A stretch of DNA of 43,987 nt. Source: Mesostigma viride (Eukaryota; Streptophyta; Mesostigmatophyceae; Mesostigmatales; Mesostigmataceae). Shown here one piece after another: positions 18,042 through 27,740 of the stretch (its first letter is position 1; each line of letters opens with the position of its first letter). The stretch lies in the NCBI GenBank assembly GCA_009746045.1, contig RPFO01002008.1, positions 2,501 through 46,487 on the forward strand, written 5' to 3'. The notes under the pieces were generated by a model. It saw nothing but the letters and a program-made list of their open reading frames with translations, did not search any database and was not told the DNA's origin. A program made the position numbers and the translations under genes.

Positions 18042-20009
18042 CAGGCCTACCTCGAGGCCCACCCCACCCACGCTGTCGTCAAGGTCGACTGCCACAACGC
18101 GTTCAACAGTCTGTCCCGCGCCAGCATGTTTGCGGCCGTCATGGAGTCCTTCGAGGACTTGTACGCTTGGACAGCCGTGTGCTACGGCCAGCCCGGCCAA
18201 CTGGTTCACATCATGGAGGACGGCACTCGCGGCGGCCTGCTGTCGCGGTCGGGCACCCAGCAAGGGGACCCCCTGGGACCCCTGTACTTTTCCGCCCCCC
18301 TCCAGGGTTGCCTCCAAGCGGTCCATGCTGCCCACCCGGCGGTCGCTATTCAGGCCTACTTGGATGATATCTACCTTCTGGGCCCTGTGCCGGACACCAC
18401 CGCGGCTCTGCTTGCACTGCAGACCGCGGTGGCCGACATCAACCTCCAGTTGACCCTGGCCAAGTGCGCGGTGTACTCGCCCCAAGGTGATTGCTCCGGC
18501 TTTCCGCCCCAGCTCTTGGGCCGGGACGAGCGCCTCCATGGGTTGGATGTCCTCGGCGTTCCGGTTGGCGACCCCGCGTTTGTCATCGATGCTCTGCGGG
18601 CCGCCCTCGAGGCACGCACTGAGGTACTGCCCTTGATTGCGCGCCTTCATGATTCGCAGACCAAGGGTCTGCTTCTGTGGTTTTGCGCTCACCCTCGCGT
18701 CGTTCACTGGCTCCGGGGCGCTCTTCCGGCTCAGGTCCGGCTGGCCGCCGAGGGCCACGACGAACGCATCCAGTCGGCCTTGGCGCAGCTGGTCCCGGGC
18801 CCCGACCTCCCGCCACATGCTATTCGCATTGCCTCCCTGCCTGCACGGATGGGTGGCTGCGGTCTGACTCGTGCCGCCCGGCTGGCCCCAGCAGCATTTT
18901 TGGGCTCCGTCGCTCAGTCGTGGGCGGAAAGCTGCCGGCTCCTGCCCCTTTTGGCAACAGCAGCGCCTGACCTCCTGGACCCCAGCAGCCCTTTGCCCTT
19001 CGTCACCGCCATCCAGGAGGCCTATGCTGAGATCCAGCAGGCCTGTTCTCCCGTCCGTGCCGCTCAGGCGGTACAGCGCCACCTCCCTCGCGGCACTCCC
19101 TCGGTCGCCTCCGTTCAATCTCCCGCCGCATTCCCTGCTCGCGTCATCGATAAACACCAGAAAACCTACGCGGGTATTCTGCACACGGCTGATTGGATTG
19201 CTCTTTTCGCGGACCTCAACGCCCAGGGACGTGCGTGGCTGTTCTCGCTTTCCTTGCGGAGTGTGGGCTCGGCGTACCTTCGTGCTCTTCCCATGGCCCC
19301 CCCATTCGCCTTGGCTCCCAGCCACTACTCGGTGGCGCTCCGGCACCAGCTATTTGCCCCGCAGCCTCTTGTTCCGGCCGGGCGGCCTTGTGGTAGCTGT
19401 GGGCAGCCGCTGGATCCCACGGGGACTCACTACCTTGCCTGCATGGGGGGCCAACAGAATCAGAATTGGTATTTGTATTTGCACACTGTCCTCCTGACGG
19501 TGGTGCTCGCCATGATTCGGTCGGTCTTCCCCCACGCGAACATCCGGTCCGAGGATGCGGATGGCGCTGCCTTCTATTCCCCCAACCACCGGCCTGACAT
19601 CGTGGTGCTGGACTTTGAGGGGGGTGGACGGCATCTGCTTATTGACGTTTCGGTGGCGCGGCCCTTGGCTCTTAGCCACGTGGCTGGGGCCTCCCTCACG
19701 GCAGGTTACACGGCGGACCGGGCGGAGCGGGCCAAGCTCCTGGCCTATGGCGACGTCGGGCACCATCGTGTGGTGCCCTTTGTCCTGGAGGAGTTTGGGG
19801 CCATGGGGCCCCTGACCTCCGCCTTCTTCAAGGAGTGTTGCCGGCTCCGGGAGGACCGGCTGGACCTGGAGGGCCAGCGGGCCCCATGGTCGGCGCGGAC
19901 CTGGACGTCATATTGGCGTCAGCGCTTGTCGGTGGCGCTGACTCGGGCCATGGCTGACATCATGCTCCGCCGTACGCGGGCTGATTTTGCGGTGCAGCAG
20001 GGCTATTAG
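18042..20009 (+). CDS. LINE reverse transcriptase with C-terminal restriction-like endonuclease, 5'-truncated
   Basis: A 655-codon open segment ends at TAG. Counting from 18042, reverse transcriptase block A is VVKVDCHNAFNSL (Asp16), block B is SGTQQGDPLGPLYFS (69-83) and block C is AYLDDIYLLG (catalytic DD at 108-109, codons near 18363). The primer-grip region DVLGVPVGD follows. The C-terminal part has a zinc-knuckle-like CGSCGQPLDPTGTHYLAC. It is followed by RPDIVVLDF and HLLIDVSVARP, the PD-(D/E)xK layout of the endonuclease in R2/CRE/NeSL-type LINEs. The N-terminus (RT blocks 0-2 and any DNA-binding fingers) is missing: the similarity starts abruptly at about 18042, after AT-rich sequence of the host element. 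The enzyme core residues remain intact, which implies that the insertion is fairly young. Confidence 0.85.
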   Translation, partial: QAYLEAHPTHAVVKVDCHNAFNSLSRASMFAAVMESFEDLYAWTAVCYGQPGQLVHIMEDGTRGGLLSRSGTQQGDPLGPLYFSAPLQGCLQAVHAAHPAVAIQAYLDDIYLLGPVPDTTAALLALQTAVADINLQLTLAKCAVYSPQGDCSGFPPQLLGRDERLHGLDVLGVPVGDPAFVIDALRAALEARTEVLPLIARLHDSQTKGLLLWFCAHPRVVHWLRGALPAQVRLAAEGHDERIQSALAQLVPGPDLPPHAIRIASLPARMGGCGLTRAARLAPAAFLGSVAQSWAESCRLLPLLATAAPDLLDPSSPLPFVTAIQEAYAEIQQACSPVRAAQAVQRHLPRGTPSVASVQSPAAFPARVIDKHQKTYAGILHTADWIALFADLNAQGRAWLFSLSLRSVGSAYLRALPMAPPFALAPSHYSVALRHQLFAPQPLVPAGRPCGSCGQPLDPTGTHYLACMGGQQNQNWYLYLHTVLLTVVLAMIRSVFPHANIRSEDADGAAFYSPNHRPDIVVLDFEGGGRHLLIDVSVARPLALSHVAGASLTAGYTADRAERAKLLAYGDVGHHRVVPFVLEEFGAMGPLTSAFFKECCRLREDRLDLEGQRAPWSARTWTSYWRQRLSVALTRAMADIMLRRTRADFAVQQGY

Positions 20010-20457
20010 GTTCCTCCCGTTAGGCGTTTCCATTGGTCTTATCGTAGTATAGAGCTTTGACATGGCTCTGTATATAGGTTTATAGCTGGGCGTTTGCTTT
20101 GGTTTGAGTGATTTCACTCTGTTGTAAGTAATTATATTTTTTAAATATATTGAAAGACCGGCTGGACCTGGAGGGCCAGCGGGCCCCATGGTCGGCGCGG
20201 ACCTGGACGTCATATTGGCGTCAGCGCTTGTCGGTGGCGCTGACTCGGGCCATGGCTGACATCATGCTCCGCCGTACGCGGGCTGATTTTGCGGTGCAGC
20301 AGGGCTATTAGGTTCCTCCCGTTAGGCGTTTCCATTGGTCTTATCGTAGTATAGAGATTTTACATGGCTCTGTATAGAGGTTTATAGCTGGGCGTTTGCT
20401 TTGGTTTGAGTGATTTCACTCTGCTGTAAGTAATTATATTATTAAAATATATTGAAA
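19854..20457 (+). repeat. 302-bp tandem duplication of the LINE 3' end
   Basis: 19854-20155 and 20156-20457 are head-to-tail copies. Both contain the last 52 codons, the stop, the 3' UTR and end in AAATATATTGAAA. They differ at roughly ten positions, mostly in the UTR (CTTTGA/ATTTTA, CTGT/CTGC, tail). The second copy follows the first tail with no spacer. Confidence 0.92.
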
Positions 20458-20904
20458 CCGTAAATATATAGGGCACCTCAGGCAATGGTGCTTACCACTA
20501 GACACTCCCGGCCAGTTAGGCTCGAAACACACGCCCTGATCAAGCATGCTGTTTCCGGCCCCACCGTCTAGGTCATCTAGTCGCTCTACACGTAAGCCAG
20601 CCATAATTTCAATGCACAAGGATACACATTGATTTCCATCACCATTCATCTTCATCATCCTGAACGACTCGAACACCGTCGCGGAAAAGATAACGGCAGG
20701 CTCGAGCTACCATGGTCCGGATTCTCCCGATTTCTGGCCTGCGCTGGTTGTCTCCTTGATATAGGGCACCTGGCCCCATCCCCCAGCGCCCACAACCCCC
20801 TTTTTCCAGCCTGTACCTGTACCTGTACCGTAAATCACAATGGCGGCACCCGCGAAGGTCGTGGTCATCCCATCCACGCCCGGCCGCGCATCTGATTTGT
20901 TGGC
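20458..20904. other. Non-LINE interior of the TIR element
   Basis: No complete gene. A 79-codon minus-strand frame (20946-20707) reads DGMTTTFAGAA, then GTGTGTGW, and ends IKETTSAGQKSGESGPW; its last part is the 57-bp dispersed repeat. It could be a captured gene fragment. The GMTTTFAG segment resembles the ZNFX1-type GMTxTxAA motif, but it is too short to prove descent. Confidence 0.4.
20704..20760 (-). repeat. 57-bp dispersed repeat, copy 1
   Basis: This is identical, as far as I can compare, to 40199-40255, in the same orientation; the flanks are unrelated. On the minus strand both copies stay open and encode IKETTSAGQKSGESGPW before a stop. Confidence 0.9.
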
Positions 20905-21147
20905 TAAAATATTCAAATAATATTTAAATATATTTATCCGCGACAAAAGTTTCAGGGGGAGTATTTAAATATATTTATCGTGGTCCTGTTTTTGCGCCCA
21001 AGTATTTAAATATATTTAGAGGCTTCCCGCTTTTTGCTGGAAATATTTAAATACATTTGAAACTCGCGCCGCCTCTCGAGGAAATATTTAAATAGTATTT
21101 GAAAGGATCTTGCTCCCTTCGGGAAATATTTAAATACTCTTTAAATA
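20905..21147. repeat. Right subterminal ATTTAAAT site array
   Basis: There are six to seven TATTTAAATA-type sites with GC-rich spacers, mirroring the left end. The core is palindromic, so orientation is not informative. Confidence 0.75.
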
Positions 21148-21240
21148 ATATTTATCCGGCCTGTGAACAACAACAACAACGTCAACAACAACAACAACAA
21201 CCTCCGTAAGTACCCAGTTCAAACCCGCGCAGGGGCTAGC

Positions 21241-21939
21241 AGTTAACGCCAAGCGCATTGGCGTGTTCCTGATTCGGCATATCTCTGCGATTCCAGCGGC
21301 ACCGGAACGAGTTCATTCCGACAAGTATCAAGAAAGTTATGGCGTTCCGACTTCCCGGTCGCGCGCGAGCGCGAGCCGGCTGTTCTTCTAAGTCGGACGT
21401 GAATATTTGCCGACGACATATGGGGTCGACAGTAATTCCTGGGCTGACAGGAATTAGGTGCTGTACCTACGACGGTATTGGATTAATACGTCGTACGCAG
21501 GAAATAGGAACCTTAACCTGTGGTCTGTTGGTACCGCAGGCCTAGTCCTGGACTTCTAGGTGCAGATGCAATAATCACTGTGGTGACTGTGCTCTGTGGT
21601 CACTGTGCCTGTATGGCAGACCTACTGTATAGGAACTGGGCGCTGTACAGGTAGTGAATACTGTACCGGGGTGTTATTACTGAGCAGGCCTCCTAGGCTG
21701 CTCAGGACTAGCAAGCACAGTGCACAAGTATATAAACAATAGGCCAGTGCCATTGGGCAGATCTCTTGCGAGCCCGCCTCACGTGTTGTGCCTTGACTTG
21801 GCAAGCGCGTGTACAAGCCTCAAGTGTGTGAGCGCTGTAACATTATCCAATTTTAACAAAGCTCCGTTTCCAACCATATTCACACATTGCTGCATTGCAA
21901 CCATATCCTTCACATTGCGTTTGCTAGGAACGTTAACTC
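21241..21939 (+). repeat. 5' LTR of the left LTR retrotransposon (699 bp)
   Basis: It starts AGTTAAC and ends GTTAACT, a perfect 7-bp terminal inversion in place of TG...CA. A stem ACGCCAA-gcgca-TTGGCGT (21246-21264) follows the terminus at once. Blocks such as ACGAGTTCATTCCGACAAGTAT resemble ACGGGTTCATTCTGATGAGTAT of the LTR at 28.3 kb, so the two LTRs are related but diverged. No 3' LTR is present, so the end is set by analogy with the right-hand element, where both LTRs define the same terminal motif. Confidence 0.7.
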
Positions 21940-23064
21940 AAATTACAACCAGTCTCAGCGGAACGGCCAGGAGGGTCGTTGCTGGTTGCGGTGTGCAGCG
22001 TTGACGACGCGAGGAGCTCGTCCGGTGGTGAATGGTGCAGGAAGAACAACGGCAGCAGGATTTCCGGTTTCGGCAGTCTGCTGGGGGTTCGATTTCGCCT
22101 GAATTGCGTCGTGTCGTTCGAGATCTATCTTTATTGCTTGCAGATCGTCCGCCTGTTAATCGCAGCTTCGTGCAATTCGTCGACGACCAGGTCGAAGATT
22201 GGGAGCGAATTCTGCGGCACGTCCAAACCATCGTCATTCCGGAGCACCGGAGCATCGACGACCTCGAGCAGAGCTTCACGGTTTGGTCGGCATCCAGACG
22301 GTGATTACAGCAGTAGCTGAGCGGGTGCGGCGGAGTTGGCGGCGAGGCGAGGAGAGGCTGCGGAGGCAGCTGGCGCAGTGCGACACGAGTTTGTGCCGGC
22401 AGCAGCGGTGCGGGTGTACCACGCACTGTCGCAGGCGTAATCGGCGACGAGGGTGTTGCAGCGGGACCAGTTAGGCGTGAACGACGCGGAGCGGAGCATC
22501 ACAGGCGGCTTGCAGAGGTCGGGGCGACAGCGGAAGCCATCACCGGAGGACAGCGCGCGGCAAGAGTCGGCAGGTTTCCGGAGCGAGCAAGGGTTCCTTT
22601 TCAGGAACTGCCCCAACCCCTTCGCGTTCGTGTGACGCGTTGGGAAGAGTTTGCCCTCTTGGTACGATAGTGACCTTGAGGTGGGAGCAGTGGGCGTCGC
22701 TGGGCTAGGCGACGAGGCACTTGGCGACCACGAGGTGCCAAGATACAATCCGCGGGGTGCCAACGACGGGTGGTCACCTGTCTACTATACCAACGGTGAC
22801 GATTCTGTCATCGCGAGCCGACAGCGGGTCGACGACGGCGCAGCGGGTAGCAGGGTACCAGAGCTGATTGTGGTGAGCGACAGCGACAGCGACAGCGACA
22901 AGGAGAACCAGTACGCGCCTGGGGCCAACCGTGGTCACTCAGTGACCACAGGTCTTGCCTGAGTGGTAACACTTGGCACTTTCCTTTCTTGTTCAGTAGC
23001 TTATATTGCTTTAATTGCTGCTTGGCCACTTGGCTGGCTGTAGCAGATCTGAACAGAGGCCATC
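21940..23064 (+). other. Leader of the left LTR element with short open frames
   Basis: The leader begins CAAATTACAACC right after the LTR, which is not the usual TGG of a tRNA primer site. The right-hand element has CGAATTACAAGC at the same place, so this conserved stretch may be an unusual primer site. Frames at 22032-22304 (protein-like ELRRVVRDLSLLLADR, EDWERILRHVQ) and 22651-22962 (acidic SDSDSDSDKENQY) look like pieces of one or more leader proteins broken by stops or by introns. No domain is recognised. Confidence 0.45.
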
Positions 23065-24252
23065 ATGGATGAGGGAGCTATTGACCAACAAGCACGCTTT
23101 ATGGGCTTTGCGCGGCGCGGCGCTGGGATGGATGGACGAGATGGACGCGATGGACGCAGTGGACGCGATGGACGCGGGGACGGCCAGGCGCTGGGAGACC
23201 AGGCTGCGGTGCCAGATGATCAGAGCCAAGGATCGCAGGGCGGTCAGAACGCGCCAGCCGCAGATCAAGCGGCGCCTAAGCGACCGACCGTGGCTGAGGG
23301 GTACGCGGTGCTAGGCCAGTTTCAGTCCATCAAGGACAATTGGCAGCCCCGGGACGCTGAGAGGATGTTAGAGGACATGAACTTGTACACGGAGATATAC
23401 ACCGGTGACAAGCTTCGCATCCTGGCGTCTAGTGCCTACATAAGGCAGTCGGCGAGGCGGCTGTTCAAGTTTGTTCGGGAGCGACACGCGGCGGGGGACA
23501 CCTGGGCGGCGTTTATGACGCGACTCAGGGTGTTCCTGAGTGACAAGAGGACCATAGATGGGTCCCACCTGAAGCAAGAATACCTGGACTACAAGCCCAT
23601 CAAGGGGCAGCTAGTGGTCCACGCCTTTGAAGACTTCGTCAAGCTGAGGGAGGACGCCATGGCCAAGGGCTTCTTCGTCGCAGATCGGATGGCCATGGGC
23701 GACTTTCTCAAGTCGCTGCAGCTGGATCCGGTCACCATGGATAATGTGACCATCCACATGCGACAGGTCCATGGCTGGGCAGCCATGACGGACCAGTTGT
23801 ATGAGTGTTTCAGCGGCAAGTACGTGGGTGGTAAGCGCCCTCGTCAAGGTGACGAGGAGGCCGCTGAACCTACGGTTAAGTCCATGAGGGGATCGGGCCA
23901 CGGGGGCCCAGCGCCCTCGAGAGGGCCTGAGACCTCTTCAAGGGGTCGAGGAAGGTCCAGGAGGGGGCGTGACAGAAGGGCTGGACGGGGGACCCCGCCG
24001 AAGTCGGGACATCCACAGTCCCAGTTTGACTTCAAGAGGGTGGGTGGTCCTCCCAAGGCTGGGCCCAGCAGTGGGACCTCACGGGACATCAGTCAGGTGG
24101 AATGTTATTTCTGCCAGGGGAAGGGTCACTTCAGGAATGAGTGTCCCTCGTACCTGAGGCAGGAAGGTCAGAGCAAGCCAGCTCAGGGTGGCAGCAAGGA
24201 CAAGGCTGGTCCATCCCAGGATAAGGGCAAGGGCAAGGCTGCTGATCATTGA
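23065..24252 (+). CDS. Retrotransposon Gag with CCHC zinc knuckle
   Basis: A 395-codon frame runs from ATG (23065) to TGA. The N-terminus has GMDGRDGRDGRSGRDGRG, a short in-frame GATGGACGC repeat. A helical capsid-like region follows (residues about 85-260), including WQPRDAERMLEDMNLY, TWAAFMTRLRVFLSD and FLKSLQLDPVTMDNV. This layout resembles retrotransposon gag domains in general, but I cannot assign it to one family. A basic Arg/Gly-rich stretch and one zinc knuckle C-x2-C-x4-H-x4-C (CYFCQGKGHFRNEC, residues 347-360) bind RNA in such proteins. Gag assembles the virus-like particle in the cytoplasm. The following pol frame is in the same frame across a single TGA. Confidence 0.85.
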   Translation: MDEGAIDQQARFMGFARRGAGMDGRDGRDGRSGRDGRGDGQALGDQAAVPDDQSQGSQGGQNAPAADQAAPKRPTVAEGYAVLGQFQSIKDNWQPRDAERMLEDMNLYTEIYTGDKLRILASSAYIRQSARRLFKFVRERHAAGDTWAAFMTRLRVFLSDKRTIDGSHLKQEYLDYKPIKGQLVVHAFEDFVKLREDAMAKGFFVADRMAMGDFLKSLQLDPVTMDNVTIHMRQVHGWAAMTDQLYECFSGKYVGGKRPRQGDEEAAEPTVKSMRGSGHGGPAPSRGPETSSRGRGRSRRGRDRRAGRGTPPKSGHPQSQFDFKRVGGPPKAGPSSGTSRDISQVECYFCQGKGHFRNECPSYLRQEGQSKPAQGGSKDKAGPSQDKGKGKAADH

Positions 24253-24297
24253 CTTGAGCCTGCACACATCCCTGAACCCTGGAGGGTGCCCCCAGGG
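24250..24297 (+). promoter_or_regulatory. Candidate readthrough site between gag and pol (UGA plus hairpin)
   Basis: TGA at 24250-24252 is followed in the same frame by 325 open codons of pol. The stop context is CAT-TGA-CTT. A stem CCCTGG (24277-24282) with CCAGGG (24292-24297) sits 24 bases after the stop. Stop-codon readthrough is a known gag-pol strategy in other elements; its use here is inference. Confidence 0.45.
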
Positions 24298-25227
24298 GTG
24301 TGTAATGTAGCTGCTAGTGACGGCAGTGAGGGGCAGCCCCATGCTCTAGTGAAAGAGCCTATTGGACACGATGGGGCAAGCTTGGTTACCACAGAGAGTA
24401 TGCCAGCTGTAGCTGCAGTGGTTACTCGCCAACGTGCCCGCCATGGCGGTGCTGAGCCTGAGGTAGGACCTGGTGATGTGGACCCAGGTGGATCTCAGAA
24501 GCATTCTGACCGTGCAGGACTGGCACAGGATGGTCAGGATGAGGATAGGGCTGGAGACAGTCTGACAGGCACGACCCTGGTGCCTCCTGTACATAAGGGA
24601 TCTGTACATACCTTGAGTGCTAATAATGACAATAAAAGGTTTTCTCTCTTGTATGACATTGCCTCAAGGTTGCATACCATGTTTGGCCATGCAGCTCAGT
24701 CTTTGCAAGTTGCTAGACGGCTGGGAGGAAGTGAGTTGTACTCCATCTGCCAACAGGTTGCTCAAGCTTGCAAGTGCAGGCTAGTTGCTAGAAAGCCCAA
24801 GCAGTCTCATGCCAGGACTCCTATTTTGCAGCCAGGCCATGTGCAGGTAGATATTCAGAGAATCAGGGGTTTGAAGCTGCTGGTGGCAGTGGACAGATAT
24901 ACCAAGTACAAGACCCTAGAGATCCTGCCTGACATGGAGAAGCCTACATTAATTGCTGCTCTGAAGTTAACAAGGAGCAGGTACCCTGGGTTGGAGTTGT
25001 TGCAGTGTGACATTCAGTTTGAGTGCTGTGAGAACCTGCCAGAGTTTCCAGAGTTGCTGATTACACCCAGGGAGAGCCACGGCCAGCAAGGGGTGGTGGA
25101 GAGAGCCATCCAAGAGATCAAGACTGTGCTGCTGGTGGAGAGGATTCCAAGGACGTCATCTGCCATTGTGACATCTGCATGGCTACGTTCTGTGGAGGAT
25201 AGGCTGAACCTTAGGACTCCCCACTAG
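24253..25227 (+). pseudogene. Pol fragment: pre-integrase region and integrase core, truncated
   Basis: This is open in the gag frame for 325 codons. The first third is a Gly/Asp/Gln-rich linker with no protease-like D(T/S)GA motif. Then comes LHTMFGHAAQSL, a histidine pair, and CQQVAQACKC cysteines, an imperfect HHCC zinc-binding domain. The catalytic core has Asp in VQVDIQRIRG, LLVAVDRYTKYKTLE, Asp in LLQCDIQFECC, and Glu in HGQQGVVERAIQEIK. The second Asp and the Glu are 29 residues apart. The sequence stops at LRTPH, where foreign DNA begins, so reverse transcriptase and RNase H are absent. Confidence 0.8.
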
Positions 25228-25745
25228 GAGTTAATTTTACGGGGCGTAAACGCCCCGGTTGAGGTTACCGGGGCGGTTACTGGCCAGTAACCATGTACGT
25301 TTAAGGTTACCGGCCAGGTTACCGGCCGGTAACCCGGAATGCAACAGACTAAATACCGGCCGGTAATGGTTACCGGGCGGTATTAGTTACCGGAACGTTT
25401 ACTGGGCGGTAACTTTTACCGGAGCCGTAACCATGCCCGTAACCTATCTGGGTTACGGTCATGGTTACGGCCCAAGTAGAAGTTACCGGGCGGTAAACTG
25501 GTATGGTTACGGGACCAGTTCTGAGAACCGGGATGGGTTACCGGCATGGTTACGGGACCAGTTCTGATAACCGGGCCTGGCTACTGGCCTGGTTACGGGT
25601 CCGTCAACCGTCCCGTAACCTGCAGTAGTTACGGCCCAGTAGTTGACCCTGGTTACTGCGGTGGTTACGGGGCCGGTTATGCCCCAGTAATATTAGTAAC
25701 CCATGCCTACAACGCAGCCTGTCCGGGTTATGGCCCCGAATTCTA
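25228..25745. repeat. GGTTAC/GTAACC inverted-motif field
   Basis: For about 500 bp the sequence is a dense, irregular series of GGTTACCGG, GGCCGGTAACC, TTACTGGCCAGTAA and similar motifs on both strands about every 15-25 bp, many of them palindromic (TACCGGCCGGTA). It starts where the left retrotransposon is broken. It could fold into many alternative hairpins. I do not recognise the repeat family. Confidence 0.75.
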
Positions 25746-26489
25746 AAATGCATTGACCCCGGCTATGGTGAGTGGCTTGCATGATATGGTGCTTTTCAAG
25801 ATGCATTTTTGAATTAGGCATTTCATTAAAATGTTTAAGAAGTCATTAATAATCAATTGCACGAATCACTTCCATCCGATGTTGTCAACGTGGGCTTCAT
25901 GATGAAATCGTGGAGATGACGCACATGAAGTTCACGGAACATCTTAGGTAATAAATTAAGCCGTTACGGCAGTAGAACCTTGGCCGATGAGGGTGGCGTC
26001 TTGAAGCTGTTGTCACCCTCAAGTCCGCTCGGCCAGGGGTAATCGCCCATGTTGATTTGAAAGGTACCGCCGTCCATATGGCGGCTCCGCTTTTGGTGCG
26101 AGTTGACCAACTTCCCGTCTTAATAATTCCGGATTGCCTGCAGTTCATTCCGCCTTTGTCCAAGTAAGACAGCAACTGTCACGCACTCATAGAAAACGCA
26201 AAATGCCCCGAATGCAGTTACGGCCATACGGTAGCGAGGAATAGCAGTTGAAATTTCTAGTACACAGGCAACTAGTAAGAAAAGGGACGATGCGTGCACC
26301 ACCACCAATACGTACGTGCATCCCTCTCTTGAAAATGACAGCATCTTCCATGCCGTCCAAGAAAAACGCAACGTATTTAACATGAACCCGAATGCAGTTA
26401 CGGTCGTAGACTAGTGAGGACTGGCAGCTGAAAGTTCTAGTTGATGGGCTGAGAATAAGGAAAAAAATGATGCGTGCACCCACCTAACC
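25746..26489. other. Intergenic DNA with one diverged tandem duplication
   Basis: About 90-bp segments at 26212-26302 and 26391-26482 are related (both have ATGCAGTTACGG, a CAGTTGAAA/CAGCTGAAA and GATGCGTGCACC), implying an old duplication of roughly 180 bp. No gene is supported. Confidence 0.45.
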
Positions 26490-27740
26490 TATTACGTCCC
26501 TCCCATGGCAAGGAACCAGCAAAACCACCCACATACCCTGTTGTGTCCCTCCCTTGACAAGGAACAAGCACGTGCACATGCCCCACCCCACATGCATGCC
26601 TCCCTTGACAAGAATCGAACGGGCACGTGCACCCACCTACCCTATGTGCAGCCCTCCTTTGACAAGGAACAAGCACGTGCACATGCCTACCCCACATGCA
26701 TGCCTCCCTTGACAAGAATCGAACGAGCACGTGCACCCACCCACCCTGTGTGCACCCCTCCTTTGACAAGGACCAAGCACATGAACTCACCTACACTACG
26801 CGCGTCCCTCCCTTGACAAGGAATAGGCACGTGCACATGCCTACCCCACATCCATGCCTCCCCTGACCAGTAACAAGCACGTGCACCCACCTACCCTACA
26901 TTACGTGCATCCCTCCTGTGACATGGAACAAGCACGTGCACCCACCAACCCTATGTACGTGCCTCTTGACAAGCAACAAGCACGTGCACCCACCTACCCT
27001 AAGTGCCCCCCTCCTTCGACAAGGAACACGCATGTGCACTCACCTACCGTACGTGAATCCCTCCCTTGGCAAGGACCAAGCACGTGCACCCACCTACCCG
27101 ATGTCCGCCCCTCCCTTGATAAGGTACAAGCATGCCCACCCACCTACCCTACCTGCATCCCTCCCTTGACATGGAACAACCATGTGCACATTCCTACTCC
27201 ACATGCCCCCCTCCTTTGACAAGGAACAAGCATGTGCACTCATCTACCGTACGTGCATCCCTCCCTTGACAAGGAACAAGCAAGCCCACCCACCTACCCT
27301 ACCTGCATCCCTCCCTTGACATGAAACAAGCACGTGCACATGCCTACCCCACATGCATGCCTCCCTTGACAAGGAACGAGCACGTGCACCCACCCACCCT
27401 GTGTGCACCCCTCCTTTGACAAGGAACAAGCACATGAACTCACCTACACTACGTGCGTCCCTCCCTTGACAAGGAATAAGCACGTGCACATGCCTACCCC
27501 ACATCCATGCCTCCCCTGACCAGTAACAAGCACGTGCACTCACCTACCCTACGTATGTGCCTCTTGACAAGGACCAAGCTCGTGCACCCACCTACCATAC
27601 GTGAATCCCTCCCTTGACAAGGTACACGCATGCCCACCCACCTACCCTACGTGGGCCCCTCCCTTGATAAGGTACAAGCATGACCAGCCACCTACCCCGC
27701 GAGCCTCCCTACTTTGACAAGGAACAAGCACGTGGGCCCG
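26490..27740. repeat. Degenerate satellite, units of about 50-55 bp, with higher-order copy
   Basis: The unit is CCCTCCCTTGACAAGGAACA followed by AGCACGTGCACCCACCTACC and CTACGTGCAT, with variable length and about 10-25 percent divergence between units. A block of four units at about 26670-26888 recurs with only a few changes at about 27327-27537, 657 bp later, showing higher-order expansion. CACGTG and GTGCAC palindromes recur in most units. Confidence 0.9.

Larger units (their letters stand above)
17704..21164. mobile_element. TIR element with ATTTAAAT subterminal arrays carrying a LINE fragment
   Basis: Perfect 17-bp terminal inverted repeats, ACAGGCCGGATAAATAT at 17704-17720 and its complement at 21148-21164, bound a 3,461-bp unit. 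Inside each end are six or seven copies of TATTTAAATAYATTT-like sites at about 40-bp spacing. Both flanks are (CAA)n microsatellite DNA, so the element sits in a CAA repeat and the target duplication length cannot be read. No transposase is encoded, so it would be non-autonomous. The superfamily is not identified. The interior is a 5'-truncated LINE (18.04-20.46 kb) plus 430 bp of other sequence. Confidence 0.7.
21241..25220 (+). mobile_element. 3'-truncated LTR retrotransposon (LTR-leader-GAG-INT)
   Basis: The order is 5' LTR, a 1.1-kb leader, Gag, an in-frame UGA, and integrase cut off at about 25220, where GGTTAC-rich DNA begins. The breakpoint falls at the residue matching RAP of the intact relative at 31.2 kb. 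This copy supplies the gag that the right-hand element has lost. Confidence 0.8.

Noticed and set aside
18018-19346. 442-codon minus-strand frame opposite the LINE reverse transcriptase
   Set aside because: It is the antisense shadow of a frame with clear RT and endonuclease motifs; GC-rich codons leave the opposite strand open.
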